Part shown: positions 41,596-47,808 of the stretch, in pieces
How the letters are laid out: each line of letters opens with the position of its first letter
How positions within the stretch are numbered: the stretch's first letter is position 1
Source of the DNA: Blastopirellula sp.
GTDB lineage: Bacteria; Planctomycetota; Planctomycetia; Pirellulales; Pirellulaceae
Length of the DNA: 47,808 bases
Direction of reading: 5' to 3'
Assembly (NCBI GenBank): GCA_002733575.1
Contig: NVWB01000029.1
Span: forward strand, 1-47,808
Position numbers and translations under genes: made by a program
Notes under the pieces: generated by a model
Database searches by the model: none
Told to the model about the DNA's origin: nothing
Seen by the model: only the letters and a program-made list of their open reading frames with translations

Positions 41596-43258
41596 TCTTC
41601 ACATACTCCCTGGCGGTGCCGTTGTTCATGGCGGTCATGAACTTTAGTTCTTCGCCGAATTCTAGGTAGGCATAGTTGAGCGTGACGGGCAGTGTGATGT
41701 GGCGGTTTGAGGGTTTGTGGTATTGTGTGATTTTATAGTTCATCGTCCCGGTCGTGGGATAGCCTTCCTCTTTGTTGAACTCAAAAGTTCCCTTGCCGGT
41801 TATTTCTAAATAAGGTTTGTTGCCTGTTTTTTTGTCTAGGGTGATCAGCGAATACTTTTTCTCTACCTTGGTGGAATTGTTCGTCTTGCTGACAATTTTG
41901 TAAGAGGTCCGAATCACTGCGGGGTGATAGATTTTTAATTTGTCTGGCGGTGTGAGTTTTTTCTGCGAGCCAGAAATCACGAGACCCGGATTAACGAGGA
42001 ACCATTTGGAAGTCACTTCAGACTCGGCGATTAGCGTTTCTTCTTCGGTTTTCCACTCCTTTTCGCCTGTCTGAGAGAGCCGTTCGAGGCCAATTTTTCC
42101 GATACTGCCGAGACGATAGGGCAATCCTTCTTGGCCTTTATGTAGCTGGATCTTGCCGTAAGCATCGACCACCATGCGAGAGCTTTCCCTGTTTTTTTCT
42201 CGCTTGCTCCCGGTCGTGTCCATCGAGGAATGATAGTTCACAATGTTTGGGACGAAGCGGAAGCCGCCGGTTGCGGCTTGAACTTTAATTCTGGCGATGG
42301 CAGGCTTCGTTCTTTTGTTGAACTCCATTTCATTCAGTGGAGTCTCAGAATTCGACTGGGCAATCGGAATGACCAGGTCAGATAACATTTGAGAAACAGT
42401 TTCCGCTGCGATGGCAAAACCGGTGTTGGGAATTTCTTCTCCACGATGAAACGTACTGGCGACACCTAAAACTCTTCCTTGATTATCTAAGACCGGTCCA
42501 CCTCGATCTTCAGGGTTGATGGCGGCATCGATCTGAAGCAAGCGAGCTTCCTCTTCCTCGACAAATTCGGTGACAGTGCCTGCGGTAATTTCAAGCTCTT
42601 CTTCCAAGGCATTTGAGAGTGAATGTCTTAACACTCGGATTTCTTCTGCGAGTTCAATTTGATTCGCTTCAGCGATCGGGATGAATGTGAGACCTTCTGC
42701 TTGGATTTTTAAGACCGCTAAATCGCTGTTCGGGTTGTACCCAATGATATCTGCCTGATATTCAATACCGTCGAGTTCCACATCGATCCGATTTGCGCCG
42801 AAAACAATCTGTGCAGATGTGACGATGATTCCTTCAGGATGAACAACAAAGCCTGTTCCACTTCTTGTTTTCTCAATCTCATCAAACTCTTTGATGATGG
42901 CAAAGTCTTGGGTCGAGTTGGATTGATAATTGACATAGCCGATTGTGTCTAAGTTGAGCCCTCTTATTTCTGATGTACATTTTAAATCATATCGAAAATA
43001 AAAGTCCTGCCATTTATAGGCAAGTGCGCCAGCTTCGCCCTCGTTGGTCAACGGGAATAGGTGTGCCTTTCTAGTGAGTGGCTCGATGGATATCCCATTT
43101 TGAATCACCGTGGGCTTGATCTTTGCGTGAGCGATTTGGTCTTGCTCATATTGCATTTTGAGCAAGACCATATTGGGAATCAACGAGATGAAAATAGCCG
43201 CCAAAGCGCCTATGGGCAAAATCCACTTCAAATGCTTATATTTAGTTTTTGATTTCAA
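41582..43258 (-). CDS. HtrA/trypsin-fold pseudoprotease, membrane anchored
   Basis: This 558-residue protein has one N-terminal membrane helix (WILPIGALAAIFISLIPNMVLL) and, at ~130-290, a DegP/HtrA-like trypsin fold: SGTGFVVHPEGIIVTSAQIV, NPNSDLAVLKI, IDAAINPEDRGGPVLDNQG. The Asp (179) is kept, but the catalytic His is Gln150 (AQ for AH) and the Ser is Arg252 (DRGG for NSGG). It is therefore almost certainly inactive. A C-terminal half of ~250 residues follows; it is beta-rich and not a recognisable PDZ domain (FRFVPNIVNYHSSMDTTG, NKPYLEITGKGTFEFNKEEG). It lies 17 bases after the sulfatase stop and overlaps the small membrane-protein gene, so one operon is likely. Role may be peptide binding or sensing. 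Confidence 0.82.
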   Translation of the reverse strand: MKSKTKYKHLKWILPIGALAAIFISLIPNMVLLKMQYEQDQIAHAKIKPTVIQNGISIEPLTRKAHLFPLTNEGEAGALAYKWQDFYFRYDLKCTSEIRGLNLDTIGYVNYQSNSTQDFAIIKEFDEIEKTRSGTGFVVHPEGIIVTSAQIVFGANRIDVELDGIEYQADIIGYNPNSDLAVLKIQAEGLTFIPIAEANQIELAEEIRVLRHSLSNALEEELEITAGTVTEFVEEEEARLLQIDAAINPEDRGGPVLDNQGRVLGVASTFHRGEEIPNTGFAIAAETVSQMLSDLVIPIAQSNSETPLNEMEFNKRTKPAIARIKVQAATGGFRFVPNIVNYHSSMDTTGSKREKNRESSRMVVDAYGKIQLHKGQEGLPYRLGSIGKIGLERLSQTGEKEWKTEEETLIAESEVTSKWFLVNPGLVISGSQKKLTPPDKLKIYHPAVIRTSYKIVSKTNNSTKVEKKYSLITLDKKTGNKPYLEITGKGTFEFNKEEGYPTTGTMNYKITQYHKPSNRHITLPVTLNYAYLEFGEELKFMTAMNNGTAREYVKNVGR

Positions 43259-43275
43259 TTGTTGGTTCCCTTCTC

Positions 43276-44859
43276 TTATTTCTTCAGTCCATTGAGAATC
43301 AGGCTGCTGCCACCTTCGGTGACTTGGCCTGTCTTCTTATGCGTCCATCGATAGGAAAATGGTTCAAATTGATACGATTTTTTGGTTTCGGCGTGCGCGG
43401 CCCAGGTTTGGGGAATCGATTGGGCCAAGCGGGCTTTGATTGGTTTCATTTCTGGATCGCCAGCCAAGTTGTTCCATTGAAGCGGATCGGTTTGCATGTC
43501 GTACAGTTCTTCGCTGCCATCGTTATAGCGGATGTATCGATAGCGAATATCACGCACCGCGCAGTGTTGGTTTTCGTCTTCGGTCACTGCGGTGTGACTC
43601 CAGTTCGCCGTAGGGTCTTTCAATAGCGGGACCAAACTTTGCCCGCTCAGTTTTTCGACGGGCGGAAGCTGGCAGAGATCGATCAGCGTGGGGAACAGAT
43701 CAACCAAACTGACAGGCTGGGCACAGCGTGTGCCAGCGTGCAGGGTGTTGGGCGTCATAATGATCAGCGGCACGCGGGTTGCTTCTTCCCACAGTGTGCG
43801 TTTGTGCCAGTGGTTTTTTTCACCAAAGTGCCAACCATGATCCGACCACAGTACCACAATCGTGTTGTCGGCATGTGGGCTCTCTTCTAAGGCATCTAGC
43901 AGACGGCCAATTTGTGCATCGGCAAAACTGATGCTGGCCAAATAATGTTGCACTGCGGTGTTCCACTTGTTGGCTTTGTATAAACGCAATAGATCATCGT
44001 TTTTGCGTAACGCCAACTTTTTGCCGGGCTCGGGGACATCATCCAGATCATCGGCTTTCACTTTCGGCAGCACTGGATCTTTTGCGTTGTACAGTTCCAA
44101 ATACTTGGGCGGCACATACCAGGGCAAGTGAGGGTGAAACAGTCCGCAGGCCAAGAAGAATGGCTTGTCGTGTTTCTGCTTGAGGTAGTCGATGGCATAC
44201 GTGGCTGTCTTGGCATCGTCAAACTGTGGCTCAGGCTTTTGCAGAACTCCCCAGTCGACTTCGTTGGAGTAAAGCTTAATGCCAGAGAGTGGGAACTCTT
44301 CCGGAAATGGTTGGAACGCAGTGAACGGATAGAGCGGAGTGATACGACCGGTGGTGCGTGAGAAGGCATCGTCTTCAAAGATTAATCGATGATAGGCGTC
44401 CCACTGACCTGGCGGGTTGTTGCCTACGGTGTGATGAAACAACTTGCCTGCCCCGACGGCCTCGTATCCGTTGTTTTTAAAATGAACCGGCAAGGTTGTC
44501 AGGTTGGGCAGATGAGGTTTCCACCACTGGCCATTGTTGTAGATACCGGTCGATGAAGGAAACCGCCCACTCATCACGGCCGCCCGACTCGGACAACAAA
44601 CCGGCGAAGCACAATGGGCATTGGTGAAGGGCGTGCCACGATCGGCCAAACGATCAATGTTCGGCGTTAAGACTTGGCCTTTGTAGCCACCAAGATAACC
44701 GACCCAATCTCGCATGTCGTCTACTGCGATGAACAACACGTTCGGTTTTTGTGTTGCGGTTTCTGATTCGGCATAGCTGTTGGAAACCAGTGGAGTGCCA
44801 AACCAGCAGAGAGCCACAAGTGACAGGAATATAATGCGGTACATGCGAGGTGATTTCAT
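43276..44859 (-). CDS. Exported sulfatase, iduronate-2-sulfatase-like
   Basis: This 527-residue enzyme hydrolyses sulfate esters, probably on algal or other polysaccharides. It has a signal peptide (RIIFLSLVALCWFGTPLVSNSYA). The N-terminal metal site is in NVLFIAVDDMRDWVGYLG; the active-site motif CCPSRAAVMSGR (C-x-P-S-R) supplies the Cys turned into formylglycine by the aerobic maturase. Further motifs are GAGKLFHH, PFFLACGLFHPHLPW and VVLWSDHGWHFGEKNHWHK. All catalytic residues I can check are present. It heads a probable operon with the pseudoprotease and a small membrane protein. Many planctomycetes carry dozens of such genes. The ATG at 44859 or the one five residues later are both possible starts. 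Confidence 0.92.
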   Translation of the reverse strand: MKSPRMYRIIFLSLVALCWFGTPLVSNSYAESETATQKPNVLFIAVDDMRDWVGYLGGYKGQVLTPNIDRLADRGTPFTNAHCASPVCCPSRAAVMSGRFPSSTGIYNNGQWWKPHLPNLTTLPVHFKNNGYEAVGAGKLFHHTVGNNPPGQWDAYHRLIFEDDAFSRTTGRITPLYPFTAFQPFPEEFPLSGIKLYSNEVDWGVLQKPEPQFDDAKTATYAIDYLKQKHDKPFFLACGLFHPHLPWYVPPKYLELYNAKDPVLPKVKADDLDDVPEPGKKLALRKNDDLLRLYKANKWNTAVQHYLASISFADAQIGRLLDALEESPHADNTIVVLWSDHGWHFGEKNHWHKRTLWEEATRVPLIIMTPNTLHAGTRCAQPVSLVDLFPTLIDLCQLPPVEKLSGQSLVPLLKDPTANWSHTAVTEDENQHCAVRDIRYRYIRYNDGSEELYDMQTDPLQWNNLAGDPEMKPIKARLAQSIPQTWAAHAETKKSYQFEPFSYRWTHKKTGQVTEGGSSLILNGLKK

Positions 44860-45232
44860 GATGGGAATGACAAAGGTTATTTGCTGTTGATTAGACCACT
44901 GGATGATTTTGAAGTTGCGTTACTTTTCTTAAAGCTTCTCGCCGTGTGCCACTGGCATTTTGCCAGTGCAAAGTACCGGGATACTAACTGTATACCAACA
45001 ATTCCGCACAATAGAAACTCAAGCAGTTCGTATTTTCCCCAATAAAGCCATGCTCCGTTCCGACGAAGTGTTGACAAGATGGCCTAACTGCAATTCAGCA
45101 CTGGCGAAGCCAGTGGCACCCAAAATTTATCATTACTTCTATATAGACGTACCTTCAAACCTTGATAATAGCGCACAAAAAAAGCCGCGAGATCGTTTCT
45201 CGCGGCTTTCTTTAAGGGTCAGGGTAGGTCTG
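44860..45232. repeat. Palindromic repeat pair of a second family (44950-44968 and 45099-45115)
   Basis: The gap before the large secreted protein holds CACTGGCATTTTGCCAGTG (44950-44968) and CACTGGCGAAGCCAGTG (45099-45115), both hairpins. Outside them GTGC at left and GCAC at right extend the match in inverted order, so the two copies are also inverted repeats of each other about 130 bases apart. Between them nothing else is recognised. The intrinsic terminator at 45177-45209 lies further right in the same gap. Confidence 0.7.
45177..45209 (-). terminator. Strong rho-independent terminator of the large secreted protein gene
   Basis: AAAGCCGCGAGA and TCTCGCGGCTTT (45181-45192 and 45198-45209) form a perfect 12-base G+C-rich stem with a 5-base loop. 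Read on the minus strand it is followed by T's from the A run at 45177-45180 and beyond. It lies 23 bases after the stop codon at 45233. Confidence 0.9.
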
Positions 45233-47808
45233 TTAGTTGATATCGAACTCGTCCCAGTCGGCGAATAGGTCGTCTGCTTCGGTTGAAGCATCGCCTATGG
45301 TGACTAGAGTTTCGATTTCTTCGGCCACTAGTTCTAGGTCAGAATTATCGGCCCGATATTCAAAATCAGCAAAGATATGGTTGACATCTCCGGTTACTTC
45401 TTCGGTGTGTAGCGAAGAGGTAAGCACTTTAATGCCGTTGTTGCTGAGTTCTTTACGTGTGCTTTCAGGCATGACAACTGCGATGCCGGTTGAACCGCTG
45501 ACTTCGGTGATGTCTACCACATTGGAGAGAGCGAAGTCGATTTCAACATTGCTGCTATGAACCGTTGGTAGTGTACCAGTGGCGTGCAGAGCAGCAGTTG
45601 CGGTGTCAGATGAGCCCCCATCAGCGGCTGCATAAGCAGCTTGAATCAGTTGAACATCCAAGTCTGAAATTTCTTTGCGAACACCAGGATCAAGCGTATC
45701 GTTTAGCAAGTCACCAGCGTGAGCAGAAGCGTCTAAATGCTGAGCATAGAAGTCAAGTTCTGCGGTGGTGCCATCAGCGGTTACAATCACGTTGTTGCCG
45801 CCATCTTGTGTTATCACATTTTGGAAGCCAGCGTATTGGTTCATGAAACCGTGAAGATGACCTAGTTCGTGCAAGATCACGGTGTAAAGATCGTATTGAT
45901 CAGCAGATGGTCCAGCGGCCAAGTTGGCTGACCAACCTACGCCATTGGCATCGTCGTCAAGTGTCAGAATACCTTGCGATGGCAGTCCGGCTTCGTCAAC
46001 ACCAGTCAGTTGAGCTTCACCCAGTTGACCGTTGTCGAAGTCTTTGACGACCAAGCGAACATCGAGAACTTCGTCCATCCCTAGAGCGGCTTGCCAATCT
46101 TGCAATGCAGCTTGGAAGATTTCATCAACCGAGTTTGGCCCGGTGGTATCAACTTCTTGGCCAATCCACATTTGTGTGAATGTATCAGGGAAGATTAATT
46201 CCTGACCAACTCCTTTGCCTAGGCCAAAGTTGTTGACCAATTGGCTCAGATCAGTCAGTCCTACCGAACCGCTGTTATCGAAGTCAAGTGCGGCGGTCAA
46301 AGCGTCTGAGTCAAAGGAGAATGAAGAGTCACCAAAACGATTGACTAAGTTGGACAAATCAGCCAAGCCAATTTTGTCATCGTCATTGATATCGTAAGGG
46401 ACAGCCCAAACTTCAGTTTCTGGTTGTTCACTAGTACCAGAAAGTACACGGCCAAAGTTGACCACATCTACGGCTGCTGAACTGAGTTCGATGCCCAGTG
46501 ATTTGGGTCCGAACTCAGATCCATCGACGCCCATGTCTACATGGTCGTCTGCAAGTGATTCAAAGCGAACCCGTCCGATCAGTACAAACTGGTCACCACC
46601 GACTCTATCGAGATCGGTTGAACCTGAAATGCCCGTCACAGTACCAGCAGCATCGTTGATAACAACATTGCCATTTCCGCTGAATGCTGAGGAGTATTCA
46701 AATCCTGTGGCACTAAAGTAATCGGTGTTGTAGCTCAGGTCAAAAGCTGCACCTGAGATACCTGGCCCCATGGCTGTGTTTCCCCAAACTTCAACCCAAT
46801 AGCTGTCCCATTCGTTGACCCAGCTTTCGCTCTTCGGCAAGACAGCAAGTTGAGAATTGGCATCCACAGAAGTTTTCTGTTTGGCAACCGTGGTGAACAG
46901 TCCTGTACCTTCAGCAAGGGGAAGTCCATTTTCGGCTGTGACCGAGCCTTGAAGTGGAGCACCACTACCTAGTATTGCAACAATCTGGCCACCGACGTTC
47001 AATGTAGTAGTTTCACCTTCGATTGAGAACTGGATTAGATGAGCCAGATTCAATGTAAGAGTAAAGTTACCACCAGTTCCTACCAGCATCGAATCGTTGG
47101 CAGTATTTGCATCACTGGCAAAATCCTCACCTGCGATGGATTCACTACCAGAGATATCTAAAAAGGCATTGTCATCGGCATAGTTCATGGTGCCGTTGGT
47201 TAGATTGTAATTCAAGTCGGATGTGTCAAACATGCCGCCAGACAAACTGATCGTATTGGAAGGCAAGATACTCATTTCTGTATCACGAACTGTGATGTTG
47301 AAAGGAACAGCAACCGGCCCATTACCCAAGTCAATTGGATTGTCAAAGGTTAAGCCGAAGTTGGCCGCTTCAGCCGCAGCAGTTGGGTCTCCACCAGGCA
47401 TGGCAGGGTCACCAGGAGCAAAGGTTCCAGCAGTGTTTGTCAGAGCAAAATCTCCACCCACAATCTGAATTTCAGTTGGGTTGATTGCATTGTCTAGTCT
47501 GACAAAGATCGAGCCAGTGGCCGAAGTGGAGTCTGAACCAGGGCTTTGAGCCGTGATTGGTTGTGAACCCCAGGTGCCAGTTGTTGTGATACTGGTATCA
47601 CCCATGTCGATGATAAATTCACTCGCCTGAACAATATCGATTCCTTGATTGGTCACTTGATATTGCGAGCTATTAAAGGAATCCGTGTTAGCGAGCAAAT
47701 CTGATCCTGTACCAGCAGTAGGAATACGAATACCATCTTGAGGAAGCAATTCAAAGATAAAGTCAGGTGTTGGTGTAGGGTCATTAAACGCACTATCGGT
47801 TCCGGTGA
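45233..47808 (-). CDS. Secreted protein with cohesin-like region, dockerin repeats and metallopeptidase motif (partial)
   Basis: The frame is open to the window's right edge, so the N terminus is missing; 858 residues are visible. The first ~320 are beta-rich and low-complexity, rich in Asn, Gly, Thr and Asp. A cohesin-like region follows (WVEVWGNTAMGPGISGAAFDLSYN, VLIGRVRFES). Then come two dockerin type I Ca2+-binding repeats (DINDDDKIGLADLSNLVNRFG and DFDNSGSVGLTDLSQLVNNFG). After these is a metallopeptidase-like domain with HELGHLHGFMN, where the HExxHxxGxxH third zinc ligand position is Asn. Such proteins are exported and surface associated in planctomycetes. The C terminus ends in an acidic tail with no sorting signal seen. 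A strong terminator follows. Confidence 0.8.
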   Translation of the reverse strand, partial: TGTDSAFNDPTPTPDFIFELLPQDGIRIPTAGTGSDLLANTDSFNSSQYQVTNQGIDIVQASEFIIDMGDTSITTTGTWGSQPITAQSPGSDSTSATGSIFVRLDNAINPTEIQIVGGDFALTNTAGTFAPGDPAMPGGDPTAAAEAANFGLTFDNPIDLGNGPVAVPFNITVRDTEMSILPSNTISLSGGMFDTSDLNYNLTNGTMNYADDNAFLDISGSESIAGEDFASDANTANDSMLVGTGGNFTLTLNLAHLIQFSIEGETTTLNVGGQIVAILGSGAPLQGSVTAENGLPLAEGTGLFTTVAKQKTSVDANSQLAVLPKSESWVNEWDSYWVEVWGNTAMGPGISGAAFDLSYNTDYFSATGFEYSSAFSGNGNVVINDAAGTVTGISGSTDLDRVGGDQFVLIGRVRFESLADDHVDMGVDGSEFGPKSLGIELSSAAVDVVNFGRVLSGTSEQPETEVWAVPYDINDDDKIGLADLSNLVNRFGDSSFSFDSDALTAALDFDNSGSVGLTDLSQLVNNFGLGKGVGQELIFPDTFTQMWIGQEVDTTGPNSVDEIFQAALQDWQAALGMDEVLDVRLVVKDFDNGQLGEAQLTGVDEAGLPSQGILTLDDDANGVGWSANLAAGPSADQYDLYTVILHELGHLHGFMNQYAGFQNVITQDGGNNVIVTADGTTAELDFYAQHLDASAHAGDLLNDTLDPGVRKEISDLDVQLIQAAYAAADGGSSDTATAALHATGTLPTVHSSNVEIDFALSNVVDITEVSGSTGIAVVMPESTRKELSNNGIKVLTSSLHTEEVTGDVNHIFADFEYRADNSDLELVAEEIETLVTIGDASTEADDLFADWDEFDIN

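Overview
The window comes from a member of the Planctomycetota, probably a Pirellulales-like lineage of moderate G+C. The evidence is the adjacent DUF1552 and cytochrome-c/DUF1592-type genes, secreted sulfatase and sialate-esterase genes, a very large dockerin-bearing secreted protein, a kinase with a giant C-terminal extension, and weak or absent Shine-Dalgarno sequences at many genes. Genus and species cannot be fixed from the sequence alone.

Left part (1-16.6 kb) is mostly housekeeping: the end of lspA, an Rrf2-type regulator with a possible operator, a HisN-like phosphatase, rpmB, then gatC-gatA-gatB for the tRNA-dependent amidotransferase. A SAM hydroxide adenosyltransferase follows, with an unusual stand-alone copy of its C-terminal domain. 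bioA and a class I glutamine amidotransferase form a pair bracketed by two copies of a hairpin-rich palindromic repeat. On the minus strand lie a HEAT-repeat protein, a COG3910-type ATPase and a siroheme sulfite reductase, then folD and a membrane-anchored TPR protein on the plus strand.

Middle part (16.6-30 kb) is accessory and secretory: the DUF1552 / DUF1592 pair, a sialate O-acetylesterase-like protein, a secreted beta-propeller protein coupled to a VWA protein, a YjfB-like motility gene with a sigma-28-like -10 octamer, small proteins of unknown role, an exported alpha/beta hydrolase, and two tandem exported paralogs bracketed by a 29-bp direct repeat.

The part from 30 to 39.2 kb is the most interesting. 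It holds a receiver / degenerate-GGDEF / CBS protein, an FHA / degenerate-EAL protein, a 1143-residue Ser/Thr kinase fused to a tubulin-like GTP-binding domain, and a convergent 914-residue TolA-like lipoprotein. Together they could be a phosphosignalling system controlling a tubulin-like polymer or switch, built on cyclic-di-GMP domains that have lost catalytic residues. This is inference from domain content and proximity.

Right part (39.4-47.8 kb) carries a cardiolipin synthase, an apparent operon of a sulfatase, a trypsin-fold pseudoprotease (His to Gln, Ser to Arg) and a small membrane protein, a second palindromic repeat family, a strong terminator, and the C-terminal 858 residues of a secreted cohesin-like/dockerin/metallopeptidase protein whose start lies beyond the window. 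No rRNA, tRNA, CRISPR array, integrase or transposase gene was recognised.
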